Origin: UBA1161 sp049520395
GTDB lineage: Bacteria > Planctomycetota > Phycisphaerae > Tepidisphaerales > Tepidisphaeraceae
NCBI GenBank assembly: GCA_049520395.1
Contig: JBEKPV010000007.1
Location: 1 to 42,629 of the forward strand
Length of the DNA stretch: 42,629 nucleotides
Direction of reading: 5' to 3'
Below are positions 6,526-14,942 of this stretch, piece after piece. Position 1 is the first letter of the stretch. Each line of letters opens with the position of its first letter. The translations under genes were made by a program, and so were the position numbers. The notes under the pieces are model-generated. The model was not told the DNA's origin, searched no databases, and saw only the letters and a list, made by a program, of their open reading frames with translations.

Positions 6526-8511
6526 TCAACCGACCCATCGGCTGACTTGAAAAATGAACAAACACACGACGTACGCCAATGCATTCATGTAAATCAGCAT
6601 AAAGATCGGCCAGCCCCACCCGCCGGTTTCCCGGCGAACCACCGCCAGCGTGCTCATGCATTGCATCGCCAGCACAAACCAGACCAGCAAACTGACCGCC
6701 ACCGGCCCATTCCATACCCGGCGTCCGTCGGGATAACGGTCCGCGAGCATCGCCTTGGACAAATCGGCCCCATGGCCGTCTTCGACGTCGCCGGTGCTGT
6801 AGACGATTCCCATCGTTGAAACAAAAACTTCGCGGGCCGCGAAGGCGCTGACCAGGCCGACTCCCATCTTCCAGTCAAACCCCAGCGGCCGCAGTCCCGG
6901 CTCAATAAAATGGCCGAATTGGCCCGCAAGCGAGTGATTCATCCGCTCGGCCGCGACCACATTCGCCGGCGCGCCGGACGCTTCAAGGTGGCCTAGATAT
7001 TTTTGCGATGCGCCGTAATAGGTCAGGGCCCAGAGCAGGACGCTCATGCAGAAGATCACGGTCCCCGCCTTGGTCAGAAATTCGGACGTATTCACCCAGA
7101 CCTGCCGGGCGATCTCCGAGACCTGTGGCAGCTTATAAGTCGGCAGTTCCATGATAAACGCGTCGGTGGACCCCTTCAGCAGTGTTCGCCGAAAGCACCA
7201 CGCGGTCCCGGCGGCGGCGAGAACGCCCGCCGCATACACGGCCAGCATGATTCCCGACTGAACTCCCGCTCCGCGCGCGGCGAAAAATGTCCCGATCAGA
7301 AGCGTATAGACGGGCAGGCGAGCGCTGCACCCCATGAACGGCGCGATGAGGATGGTCGCCAGACGATCTTTGCGGTTCTCGATGGTGCGCGTCGCCATGA
7401 TCCCCGGAATCGCGCAGGCGAAACTGCTCAGTAGCGGAATGAACGATTTGCCGTGCAGGCCGACGCGCCGGAGTAATCGATCCATTAAAAATGCCGCCCG
7501 CGCCAGGTATCCGCTGTCCTCCAGGATCGCCAGGAAAATGAACAACAGCGCGATTTGCGGGACGAAGGCCACGACCGCCCCAACGCCGGCGATGACGCCG
7601 TCGGTCGCCAGATCGCGCATGGGGCCCCTGGGCAAATGCGCCGCGACCCGCCCGCCGGTCCATTGCACGCCGTCTTGAATCCACTGCATGATCGGCTGCG
7701 CCAGCCAAAAAATCGTGACGAAGAGCAGACTCATCACAACGGCGAAGATAAGCAGGCCCCAGATTTTGTGAATCAAAATCGCATCGACGCGCTCGGAGAG
7801 GCTCGGCGATGAGCCGGCGTTTTGCGCTTGTCCGTCGCCGCGAGATCGAGCGGTGACCTGCTCGATCCAATGGTAACGCGATTCGATGTCGGTCCGCATC
7901 GGGTCGCTGTCGGCTTGGTGCAAATGCCGCGAGTTGGCGAGCCAGTCGGGCACCACGGGTTTTTTGGCGTGAACGATGGCCTCTTTAAGTTCGGCGATGC
8001 CGCGGCGCTTGTGGCCGATAATTGAGACCACGGCGACGCCGAGTTCCTGCTGAAGCTTCTCCGCGGATAGATCCATGCCGCGCCGCCGCGCCACGTCGAT
8101 CATGTTCAGCGCCAGCACCACGGGTTTGCCCAATTCAATGACCTGGCTCAGTAAATAGAGGTTTCGCTGCAGATTGCTCGCATCGACGACAATGACAATC
8201 ACGTCCGGCGCCGGCGTTTCCGCCCGAAGACCGCGCAGGACCTCCATGGTCACGCGTTCGTCGGGCGATTGGCTCACCAGGCTATAGGCCCCCGGCAGAT
8301 CAACGATCTCGACAAAACGTCCGTCGGGCAATCGGCAACGCCCGCTCTTTTTCTCCACGGTCACGCCTGGATAGTTCGCCACTTTCTGGCGCAAACCGGT
8401 CAGGGCGTTGAAAATCGTCGTCTTGCCGGAATTGGGATTGCCCGCCAGCGCGACGGTCAGGGGCGCCTTTGGCAGGACCCGAAGAGGAGGTTGTTGGCAG
8501 CAAGCCGGCAT
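6526..8511 (-). CDS. feoB: Ferrous iron transport protein B
   Basis: This 661-residue inner-membrane Fe(II) transporter has an N-terminal G-protein domain: G1 GNPNSGKT (24-31), G3 DLPG and G4 NMID. A helical GDI-like spacer follows, then the membrane part with the conserved Gate segments (CAIPGIMATRTIENRKDR, then FMGCSARLPVYTLL). It is shorter than the roughly 770 residues of E. coli FeoB, but both Gate regions are present. I chose the ATG at 8511, 20 bases after the feoA stop, because the peptide before it reads as out-of-family sequence overlapping feoA. A longer start at 8586 is possible. The operon order is feoA-feoB-Cys-rich protein. Confidence 0.95.
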   Translation of the reverse strand: MPACCQQPPLRVLPKAPLTVALAGNPNSGKTTIFNALTGLRQKVANYPGVTVEKKSGRCRLPDGRFVEIVDLPGAYSLVSQSPDERVTMEVLRGLRAETPAPDVIVIVVDASNLQRNLYLLSQVIELGKPVVLALNMIDVARRRGMDLSAEKLQQELGVAVVSIIGHKRRGIAELKEAIVHAKKPVVPDWLANSRHLHQADSDPMRTDIESRYHWIEQVTARSRGDGQAQNAGSSPSLSERVDAILIHKIWGLLIFAVVMSLLFVTIFWLAQPIMQWIQDGVQWTGGRVAAHLPRGPMRDLATDGVIAGVGAVVAFVPQIALLFIFLAILEDSGYLARAAFLMDRLLRRVGLHGKSFIPLLSSFACAIPGIMATRTIENRKDRLATILIAPFMGCSARLPVYTLLIGTFFAARGAGVQSGIMLAVYAAGVLAAAGTAWCFRRTLLKGSTDAFIMELPTYKLPQVSEIARQVWVNTSEFLTKAGTVIFCMSVLLWALTYYGASQKYLGHLEASGAPANVVAAERMNHSLAGQFGHFIEPGLRPLGFDWKMGVGLVSAFAAREVFVSTMGIVYSTGDVEDGHGADLSKAMLADRYPDGRRVWNGPVAVSLLVWFVLAMQCMSTLAVVRRETGGWGWPIFMLIYMNALAYVVCLFIFQVSRWVG

Positions 8512-8531
8512 GATGTGGGGGCCCGCATCCT

Positions 8532-8792
8532 TCAGGCGGTCATGACTCGAATGTGTCGCGCCTGTTCGTCGCGAAGCGAAACGCAATATCCGCGGAGGCG
8601 AAATTCAATGGGGTCTCCCAAGGGCGCCCGCCGAAGCATTTCCACGCAGGTGCCGTTGCAAAATCCCATCTCCAGCAGTCGGCGGCGCACATTGGTCTCC
8701 CCGCCAACCCAAGCCACGGTGCCTTGTCCGCCGACGGCGAGTTGATTCAGCCAGAACGTGTCGCGCAAAAGACATTGGTTGCAATCTGCCAT
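8532..8792 (-). CDS. feoA: Ferrous iron transport protein A
   Basis: This 86-residue cytoplasmic protein has an SH3-like FeoA fold: a VGGQGTVAWVGG strand pair, RRRLLEMGFCNGTCVEML in the middle and a C-terminal DPIEFRLRGYCVSLR. It is the first gene of the feo operon, with an AGGAG ribosome site 9 bases before the ATG. The 120-base upstream gap carries two copies of the GGGGAA-type motif described separately, so iron uptake may belong to the same regulon as the energy genes. Two extra N-terminal cysteines (CNQC) are unusual for FeoA. Confidence 0.93.
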   Translation of the reverse strand: MADCNQCLLRDTFWLNQLAVGGQGTVAWVGGETNVRRRLLEMGFCNGTCVEMLRRAPLGDPIEFRLRGYCVSLRDEQARHIRVMTA

Positions 8793-8847
8793 AACGGATG
8801 CTCCTGGAGTTGCCGGACCTCTCGATAAGAATCTAGAATTTTTGCAG

Positions 8848-8895
8848 GGAGGGGAAAATCCGGTATCGCCCGCGAAACTGCGTAGGGGAATTTGC
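8848..8895 (-). promoter_or_regulatory. Two copies of the CCCCTACGC-type motif upstream of feoA
   Basis: On the minus strand, GCAAATTCCCCTACGC (complement of 8880-8895) is followed 34 bases on by a looser copy, GGATTTTCCCCTCCC (complement of 8847-8861). The strong copy lies about 90 bases before the feoA ATG. The same 16-mer, with few changes, occurs in other gaps of the window (9627, 27452, 31149, 33151, 38365). I infer a transcription-factor site. Confidence 0.5.
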
Positions 8896-8912
8896 TTACA
8901 AATAGCGTCCTG

Positions 8913-9542
8913 CTAGTCGGCGGCGAGGTGGTGGACGCTGCCGCAGCCGACCTGAACGGCGAAGGCGGTGTCGTCGCAGTTGACTTGGCCGGCTTGGCCG
9001 CCGGTGCAGCCTGCCTGAGCCTGTGCCAGGGGGACGGATCGACGCGGGGTGCGCGGGGCCGGCTTGGGTTCGGATTTAGGGGAGACGGCAATGTGAACCA
9101 TCAGCGGCTTGACCAGGCGGGCGTAATCCGAAAATCTCATGGAGACGACATCGGTGTGGGTGCCGGCGGTAAAGACGAGAAAATCCTGGAGCGCCATGCC
9201 GATGTCGACGAAGGTTCGGATGCCGAAGAGATTTCCGAACGGGGGAACGGCGCCGGGCTGGCAGGAGGTGAAGAAATTGGCGAATTCGCTTTCCTTCGCC
9301 AGGCGAACGTTGGCGATGCCGGATTCGGCGCGGAGGGCATCCAGATTCAGTTTTTTGCTCGCGGGGATGACGGCAAGGGCGAGGTCGTTATTGATCCAAA
9401 CGATCACCGTTTTAGCCATATAGCGGCCGGAGACGTGGGTGGAATGGGCGACCTCCTGGGCCGTGAAAGCGGGGGCGTGATTGTTCAGGGAATGGGGGAC
9501 GCCTCTATCGGCGAGGAATTGGCAAACTCGTTGGAACGACAT
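8913..9542 (-). CDS. YbaK/ProX-type aminoacyl-tRNA deacylase domain protein
   Basis: This 209-residue protein has an N-terminal YbaK domain (about residues 5-155), a fold that hydrolyses mischarged aminoacyl-tRNA. The conserved lysine of the AKTV motif (residue 44 by eye), the GAVPPFG loop and the GTHTDVVSM stretch are all present. The last ~50 residues, after MVHIAVSP, are Pro- and Cys-rich and do not belong to the domain, so the end could be a species-specific tail. The start has a clear AAGAGGT ribosome site. It stands alone between the nickel permease and feoA, and its exact tRNA substrate is unknown. Confidence 0.85.
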   Translation of the reverse strand: MSFQRVCQFLADRGVPHSLNNHAPAFTAQEVAHSTHVSGRYMAKTVIVWINNDLALAVIPASKKLNLDALRAESGIANVRLAKESEFANFFTSCQPGAVPPFGNLFGIRTFVDIGMALQDFLVFTAGTHTDVVSMRFSDYARLVKPLMVHIAVSPKSEPKPAPRTPRRSVPLAQAQAGCTGGQAGQVNCDDTAFAVQVGCGSVHHLAAD

Positions 9543-9626
9543 AATACCTCTTTTGTTAAGCTACACTAACATTATCGGCACGATCCGGCGCGCGGACCAT
9601 CAGTGCGTTCACTGCTTTTGTGCTTA

Positions 9627-9673
9627 GGTGAACCCCCTACGCCGGGCTGAAAGCCCAACTCACGGGTTGGGCG
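9627..9673. terminator. CCCCTACGC motif next to stem-loops at the end of the hydrogenase operon
   Basis: GGTGAACCCCCTACGC (9627-9642) lies beside two alternative hairpins. One is GGGCT-GAA-AGCCC (9644-9656). The other is GCCCAAC/GTTGGGC (9653-9659 and 9666-9672), which spans the permease stop codon. Read on the minus strand, the second stem is followed by TTTC. This is a plausible but weak terminator of the 12-kb operon. Confidence 0.4.
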
Positions 9674-10754
9674 AAGAGGCTCCATTCGGCAGCGGAGGCG
9701 TGAAGCCCGGCGCAACGGCCAGCTCCAATTTGTCGTAGCCCAGCAGACGATAAGCCATGACGGAGAAAATCCAACTGCAGGCGAAAATCGCGATGATCGT
9801 GACGCCGACGCGGACAAAATCCAGGGCATTAATTCGATTCCAAAAGGGCCCCTGGAGATTGAATTGAGTGCTCAGCAGTGACAGCACCTCGATGCCGCCG
9901 ACGACCAGGGCGATCAATACGGAGACGGCGGTAGTCGTCATGTTGTAATAGAGCTTCCGTACGGGATGAACAAATGCCCAACCATAGGCGCCGAGCATGA
10001 GGATTCCGTCGGCGGTATCGACGATGCACATGCCGGCGGTAAACAGCAACGGGAAAAGCAGGATCGACCAGATGGGGACGCCCTGCGTGCCGGCGGCGGC
10101 GGCAATCCCCAGGAGGCCGACCTGGGTCGCGGTGTCGAATCCGAGTCCGAAGAGAAGACCCACAAAATACATTTTCCAACTGGCATCGACGAGGCGGATG
10201 ATGGGCCGGACCATTCGCCCGATCAGGCCCATGGCGGAAAGCATGCCATCGAGGTCCTGATTGACGTAAGGCTCGCCGCGCTTGATTTGACGGAAGGTTT
10301 GCATCACGCCGCGGAGCACCAGGAGGTTGATGAGCGCGATGCCAAGCAGGAAGAGGGCGGAAACGGCCGTTCCCAAAACGTTGCCCAAGCGCTCGAGCCC
10401 GTCGAAGCGGGACTGGATGCGCGCGGCGGTGATGGCAATCGCCAGCGATAGCAAGATCACGATGGTGGAGTGCCCGACGGAAAAGAAGAAGCCGACCAGC
10501 ATCGGACGCTTGCGCTCCTGCATGAGCTTTCGGGTGACGTTATCAATGGCGGATATGTGATCGGCGTCCAGCGCGTGGGCCAGTCCCAGCGAGAAAGCCT
10601 CGGCGCTAAACCCGAGCAGCAGCGGATAATGGTGAAAAGTGAGGAGCGCCGCGGCCCAGATGATGAGGTTGATCCCCGCCAGCAACAGAGCCACCGAAGT
10701 GAGCCTGCGATAAAAGTGTTTCCGGGCGGCAGAATGGAGGCGCCTATTTTTCAT
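9660..10754 (-). CDS. Nickel/cobalt permease of the NiCoT family
   Basis: This 364-residue inner-membrane protein has about eight hydrophobic segments. The signature HALDADHISAIDN in the second helix contains the HX4DH metal-selection motif of NiCoT/HoxN transporters, and the GHSTIVI motif follows. It is the last gene of the hydrogenase operon. Its ATG overlaps the hypB stop (ATGA at 10751-10754), so it is translationally coupled to the nickel-insertion GTPase. I infer that it imports Ni(II) for the hydrogenase. Cobalt transport cannot be excluded from sequence. Confidence 0.92.
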   Translation of the reverse strand: MKNRRLHSAARKHFYRRLTSVALLLAGINLIIWAAALLTFHHYPLLLGFSAEAFSLGLAHALDADHISAIDNVTRKLMQERKRPMLVGFFFSVGHSTIVILLSLAIAITAARIQSRFDGLERLGNVLGTAVSALFLLGIALINLLVLRGVMQTFRQIKRGEPYVNQDLDGMLSAMGLIGRMVRPIIRLVDASWKMYFVGLLFGLGFDTATQVGLLGIAAAAGTQGVPIWSILLFPLLFTAGMCIVDTADGILMLGAYGWAFVHPVRKLYYNMTTTAVSVLIALVVGGIEVLSLLSTQFNLQGPFWNRINALDFVRVGVTIIAIFACSWIFSVMAYRLLGYDKLELAVAPGFTPPLPNGASSPNP

Positions 10755-11425
10755 ACGGCCAATTCCTTTTTTGCGCCGGTCGCCTCGCGGCGGTTCTGGA
10801 GCCAATTCAGCCAGGCTTCGAGGCCGAATCCGGTGATTGCCGAGAGTTCGATGACCGGCACATCGGGATTCAGCCGCGCGATGTCATCGCGGAAAATCCG
10901 GCGGTTGAATGGGACGTGGGAAATCAGGTCCATTTTGTTCAGCAACAGAATGGAGGATTCGCAGACGATGTAGGGATGTTTGGCTGCTTTGTCGTCGCCG
11001 CCGGCGGTGCAGAAGATTCCGACCTTCAGGTCCTGACCGAGATCGAACCCGACGGGGCAGATCAGGTTGCCCACATTTTCGATGAAGAGGAGATCCAGGG
11101 AGGGCAAGTCGATGCGATCCATCGCCTGGCGCACGTGATGGGCTTCGAGATGGCACCCTTTTCCGGTGTTGATCTGGACGACGTGGTCGGTGAAGCGCGC
11201 CATTCGGTCGGCGTCGCGCTGGGTGGTGAGATCGCCGACGATAACGCCGCAGCGCAATTGCGGGGTGAGGCGTTTGAGGGTGGCTTCGATCAGAGCGGTT
11301 TTGCCGCAACCGGGAGCGCCCATGATATCGAGGGTAAAGACGCCGGCGTTGCGCAGACGGTTTCGGTTCTGGGCGGCCAGTTCATCGTTCATCTTCAGGA
11401 CGTTTTGGACAACTTGCACTTGCAT
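10751..11425 (-). CDS. hypB: Hydrogenase/urease nickel incorporation GTPase HypB
   Basis: This 224-residue G3E-type GTPase delivers nickel to the hydrogenase large subunit together with HypA. Its P-loop is GAPGCGKT (36-43). The G-domain metal site is intact: Cys91-His92 in TGKGCHLEAHH and Cys123 in ENVGNLICP. The N-terminal histidine-rich stretch and CXXCGC site of some HypB proteins are absent, so it probably does not store nickel. The start at 11425 follows AGAGGTG and overlaps the end of hypA by 31 bases. A second HypB-like gene lies at 38884. Confidence 0.95.
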   Translation of the reverse strand: MQVQVVQNVLKMNDELAAQNRNRLRNAGVFTLDIMGAPGCGKTALIEATLKRLTPQLRCGVIVGDLTTQRDADRMARFTDHVVQINTGKGCHLEAHHVRQAMDRIDLPSLDLLFIENVGNLICPVGFDLGQDLKVGIFCTAGGDDKAAKHPYIVCESSILLLNKMDLISHVPFNRRIFRDDIARLNPDVPVIELSAITGFGLEAWLNWLQNRREATGAKKELAV

Positions 11426-11769
11426 GATGAACACCTCTTGGGTTCGGGGTCGTCGACTTCGATGGAGAGCAATTGCAGTTCGTCGCCGCCGAGCGGGCGG
11501 ACGTGGGTTGAACCGCAGGGGCATTGCTGGGGCAAATCGGTCTGTTCCCACTGGAGGCCGCAGGCGGCGCATTGCATTTGCCAGGGGAGAATGCTCAGGT
11601 TCAGGGCGATATTGGCTTGGCCGAGGCCTTGCCAGGCGATTTGCATGCAGTCCGGGTCGATGGCGCGCATGGGTCCGGCGACGATGCGCACGGATCGCAA
11701 CGTCGCGCCGCGCGGCACGCTGCGGCGGGCCAAATCCAAAATCGCTTCGGCAATCGATAACTCATGCAT
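11395..11769 (-). CDS. hypA: Hydrogenase nickel incorporation protein HypA
   Basis: The 124-residue product begins MHELSIAEAIL, with the N-terminal Met-His-Glu that binds nickel in HypA. It carries the zinc site CAACGLQWEQ followed by a second pair, CPCG. It partners HypB in loading nickel into HoxH. Its start overlaps the end of the protease gene by 8 bases and its end overlaps hypB. The last 12 residues are Cys/Lys-rich (CSSCKCKLSK), a tail not typical of HypA. Confidence 0.95.
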   Translation of the reverse strand: MHELSIAEAILDLARRSVPRGATLRSVRIVAGPMRAIDPDCMQIAWQGLGQANIALNLSILPWQMQCAACGLQWEQTDLPQQCPCGSTHVRPLGGDELQLLSIEVDDPEPKRCSSCKCKLSKTS

Positions 11770-12253
11770 AAGGGGGCTCCGCGGCGCGAGCGGCCTTGCT
11801 CACCGTATTGATCACGTCGGCGATCAATCGCGGGATTGCGTTTTGAACGGGCTCTGAGAGGCCCAGTTGGAAACCGAAATCCTTGCCGCCGATCCTGTAG
11901 AGGATGGCGGGCGGGGCGGAACCGTAAAGTTCGCGGGCCATGGCCAGGAGTTGCTCCGGCGACTGATGATGGCCGATGGATTGAGCGGGTTCATGACTGA
12001 GGGGGAGGTTTTGCTGGCGGATCTCGCCGGGGGGAATTTGCGGATCGGCGTCGAAAAAGATGGCGAGCCTGCAGCGGGCGAGTCGCTCGGATAGCTCCGG
12101 AAGAAGTTGATGGACGATCAGCACGTCGGCGACAGAGCGGGAGAGCTGATCGCGCAAGGCTTCGGCAATGGCGGGGCCGACGCCGTCGTCGCCGCGCAGG
12201 GCGTTGCCGTAGCCTATGACCAGGACGGGGGCGTCAATTTCGCTGGATGGCAT
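11762..12253 (-). CDS. [NiFe] hydrogenase maturation protease
   Basis: This 163-residue endopeptidase of the HyaD/HybD/HoxW family removes the C-terminal peptide of the large subunit after nickel insertion. The signature GYGNALRGDDGVG (14-26) and FFDADP with the nickel-sensing acid are present. It overlaps the large-subunit gene by 20 bases, so enzyme and substrate are co-translated. By position it is the HoxW equivalent, acting on the last 25 residues of HoxH. Confidence 0.92.
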   Translation of the reverse strand: MPSSEIDAPVLVIGYGNALRGDDGVGPAIAEALRDQLSRSVADVLIVHQLLPELSERLARCRLAIFFDADPQIPPGEIRQQNLPLSHEPAQSIGHHQSPEQLLAMARELYGSAPPAILYRIGGKDFGFQLGLSEPVQNAIPRLIADVINTVSKAARAAEPPYA

Positions 12254-13658
12254 GGACGACCTCTCCCGTTGGATTCACCAGTTCAATTTTGAGCGGCATT
12301 TGTCCCAGGGCGTGGGTGGCGCAGGAAAGGCACGGATCGTAGCAGCGGATGACGGCCTCGACGCGATTGAGCGCGCCTTCGGAAATTCGGTCCGCCTCGA
12401 CGAAATGCTGAGCGGCCTGGAGGATTCCGCGGTTCATGGCCAGGTTGTTGTGACCGGTGGCGATGATGAGGTTGGCCCAGACCATGAGGCCGTTGTCGTC
12501 GATGCGGTAATGGTGAATCAGGGTTCCGCGCGGCGCTTCGGCGACGCCGACGCCCTCGTTTCGGTTGGGCCGGGCGCGGGCTCGCACTTTGGTATCGAGG
12601 ATGTTGGGGTCCCGCAGGATTCGCTCCATCATTTCGATGCCGAAGATGATTTCGATGAGGCGGGCGTGATGGTAATGGAAACTGCTGAGGACGGTTCCGC
12701 GCTGGATTTCGCGGAATTCGGCCCATTCCTGGTCGGCGATGGGAGTTCCGCAATGGTCGATTAAATTCAGGCGCGCCAGGGGTCCGACGCGATAAATTCC
12801 CTGCGGGTATCCGAGGGATTTGTAATAGGGGAACTTCATGAAGCTGAAGGGCTCGACGGCTTCGGAGATCAATTCCAGGTAGCGTTCGGGGGGGAATTGA
12901 TCGACGAGAATCTCGCCTTTGGAATCGACGACGCGCAGATTGCCGTCGTAGTGTTCCAGTCCGCCGGTTTCGGTGACGAGGCCCATGAAAAGGGTGGGGA
13001 AGTTGGCGAAGGTGCGGGCCTCGGCGGTGAAATGTGCGGCGATGCGCTTGTACCACTGAAGTGTGCGTTGTCCGATCTCGAGGGCTTCGGGAAGCATGGC
13101 GAGCATTTTGTCGCGATCCTCGGCGGAAAGCGGGCGATTGACTCCGCCGGGGACGGCCCAGGCGGGGTGGATTTTTTTCCCGCCGAGAATCTGGATTATG
13201 GTCTGTCCGATCTGGCGGAGGCGGATGCCGTCGCGGGCCAATTGGGGCTCTTGCTTGAAGACGCCGAAGAGATTCCGCTGGACGGGATCGGCATCGAACC
13301 CCATCAAAAGATCGGGGCTGCTGAGATGGAAAAAACTGAGGGCATGGGATTGAACGGTCTGGGCAAGATTCATCAGGCGGCGGAGATCGGCGGCGGTTTG
13401 GGGAATTTTGACGGCGAGCAGGGCGTCGCAGGCCTTGGCGGAGGCGGTGAGATGGCTCACGGGGCAGATGCCGCAGGTGCGCGCCATCAGGGAGGGCATC
13501 TCCGTCATGGGGCGGCCTTCACAAAGCTTTTCAAAACCGCGGAACTGGGTGACGTGGAACATCGCATCGACGACGTTGCCGCTGTCGTTCAATTTCAGCG
13601 TGATCTTGGCGTGGCCCTCGATTCGAGTGACCGGATCAATCATGATTTCGCGTGGCAT
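12234..13658 (-). CDS. hoxH: Bidirectional [NiFe] hydrogenase large subunit HoxH
   Basis: This 474-residue catalytic subunit carries the NiFe(CN)2CO centre. The L1 motif is RTCGICPVSH (Cys62, Cys65) and the L2 motif DPCLSCATH (Cys443, Cys446, His449), so all four nickel-binding cysteines are present. A 25-residue C-terminal peptide follows His449 and should be cut off by the adjacent protease. The subunit set and motifs fit group 3 NAD-linked enzymes, most likely 3d. The ATG at 13658 has AAAGGTG six bases upstream and is preferred to the in-frame GTG at 13667. The gap to hoxY is 13 bases. Confidence 0.95.
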   Translation of the reverse strand: MPREIMIDPVTRIEGHAKITLKLNDSGNVVDAMFHVTQFRGFEKLCEGRPMTEMPSLMARTCGICPVSHLTASAKACDALLAVKIPQTAADLRRLMNLAQTVQSHALSFFHLSSPDLLMGFDADPVQRNLFGVFKQEPQLARDGIRLRQIGQTIIQILGGKKIHPAWAVPGGVNRPLSAEDRDKMLAMLPEALEIGQRTLQWYKRIAAHFTAEARTFANFPTLFMGLVTETGGLEHYDGNLRVVDSKGEILVDQFPPERYLELISEAVEPFSFMKFPYYKSLGYPQGIYRVGPLARLNLIDHCGTPIADQEWAEFREIQRGTVLSSFHYHHARLIEIIFGIEMMERILRDPNILDTKVRARARPNRNEGVGVAEAPRGTLIHHYRIDDNGLMVWANLIIATGHNNLAMNRGILQAAQHFVEADRISEGALNRVEAVIRCYDPCLSCATHALGQMPLKIELVNPTGEVVHAIQRN

Positions 13659-13671
13659 CGCATTCACCTTT

Positions 13672-14226
13672 CTAGAGGCCGAATCGGGTTACGGAGCCGG
13701 GGTTTGGGGTGCGGCCGGCGAGCAATTCGGCGACGACGTAATGGATCGCGTCGGCGGGGGGAGGACAGCCGGGGAGGAAAACGTCCACCTTGACCACTTC
13801 ATGCACCGGACGGACGCGATCCAGCAGGATGGGCAGCTTGGTTGCGGGGTTCTGCTGCTGGAGCTGGGCGTTTTCGCGATAGGCGCGATCGAAAACCGCC
13901 GCGACGCCGAAGGGATTGCGCATGGCGGGCACGTTGCCGGTTACGGCGCAATCGCCCAGGGCGATGAGAATTTTCGTGTGCTTGCGGATTTTGCGGATTT
14001 TCTCGATTTCCTCATTGGTGCTGACGGAACCTTCGACGAGGGTGACGTCGACGGAATCGGGGAAATTCTTGATGTCGACCAGGGGGCTGTAGACGAGGTC
14101 GATCAGGGGAGCCAGATCGAGGAGGCGCTGGTCCATGTCGAGGAAGGACATGTGGCAGCCGGAGCAGCCGTCGAGCCAGACGGTGGCGATTTTGACTTTG
14201 GCCGCGGATTTGGCGGGAGCGGTCAT
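13672..14226 (-). CDS. hoxY: Bidirectional hydrogenase small subunit HoxY
   Basis: This 184-residue NuoB/20-kDa-type subunit holds the single proximal [4Fe-4S] cluster that passes electrons between HoxH and the diaphorase. Cluster ligands are visible in DGCSGCHMSF, LGDCAVTG and FLPGCPPPAD. There is no Tat signal, consistent with a cytoplasmic group 3 enzyme. The ATG overlaps the hoxU stop as ATGA (14223-14226). Confidence 0.95.
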   Translation of the reverse strand: MTAPAKSAAKVKIATVWLDGCSGCHMSFLDMDQRLLDLAPLIDLVYSPLVDIKNFPDSVDVTLVEGSVSTNEEIEKIRKIRKHTKILIALGDCAVTGNVPAMRNPFGVAAVFDRAYRENAQLQQQNPATKLPILLDRVRPVHEVVKVDVFLPGCPPPADAIHYVVAELLAGRTPNPGSVTRFGL

Positions 14227-14942
14227 GTTCGGTTACCTCGCATTTGGGTTAGGTAGGGGAGGAAATCGTCGTCCTTTTCCATTTCGGCGACGCCGGTTCC
14301 TTTGCGTGTGAGGGCGCCGGTGGGACAGATACGGACGCATTTGCCGCAGCCGGTGCAGCTTTGGGAATCGGCCCAGGGTTGATCGAGATCGATGATGACG
14401 CGCGATTCCACGCCGCGGCCGGCGACATCCCAGGTATGGGCGCCTTCGATCTCGTCGCAGACGCGCACGCATCGCGTGCACAGGACGCAGCGGTTGTGGT
14501 CGAGACGGAAAAGATCGTGCGAGGAATCGAACGGAAGCTTCGGATACCGATAGGGGATGTCGAGGTGGGTAATCTCCATTTCCTTGGCGAGATTTTGCAA
14601 TTCGCAATGGCCGTTGGAGACGCAGACGGAGCAGACGTGATTGCGCTCGGAAAAGAGCATCTGCACGATCATGCGGCGATACGCCTGGAGGCGGGGGGAA
14701 TTGGTGGTGACTTCCATCCCCTCGGCCACCTTGGTGACGCAGGCGGGGAGGAGCTTGTTCATCCCTTTAACTTCGACCAGGCAGAGGCGGCAAGCGCCCC
14801 AGCCGGAAAGACCCTCCAGGAAGCAAAGAGTCGGGATGTGGATTTTGTTTTCCTTGCAGACGTCGAGAATGGTCTCGTCCGCGCGGCTGCCGAGGTCTTT
14901 GCCGTCGATCTTCAGAGTAACTACGGTGGTTGAAGCAGTCAT
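14223..14942 (-). CDS. hoxU: Bidirectional hydrogenase diaphorase subunit HoxU
   Basis: This 239-residue NuoG-N-like subunit is rich in iron-sulfur clusters. It has an N-terminal [2Fe-2S] ferredoxin domain (CFLEGLSGWGACRLCLVEV), a His-Cys cluster region (HVCSVCVSNGHCELQ) and two ferredoxin-type [4Fe-4S] motifs, CVLCTRCVRVC and CTGCGKCVRICP. It relays electrons from HoxF to HoxY. The chosen start overlaps the hoxF stop (ATGA at 14939-14942). The frame stays open upstream, but that peptide is arginine-rich shadow sequence. Confidence 0.95.
   Translation of the reverse strand: MTASTTVVTLKIDGKDLGSRADETILDVCKENKIHIPTLCFLEGLSGWGACRLCLVEVKGMNKLLPACVTKVAEGMEVTTNSPRLQAYRRMIVQMLFSERNHVCSVCVSNGHCELQNLAKEMEITHLDIPYRYPKLPFDSSHDLFRLDHNRCVLCTRCVRVCDEIEGAHTWDVAGRGVESRVIIDLDQPWADSQSCTGCGKCVRICPTGALTRKGTGVAEMEKDDDFLPYLTQMRGNRT

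Noticed and set aside
12283..13056. Long arginine/proline-rich frames inside hoxH and other Hox/Hyp genes
   Set aside because: These are shadow frames of GC-rich coding sequence. The composition is dominated by Arg, Pro and His with no domain.
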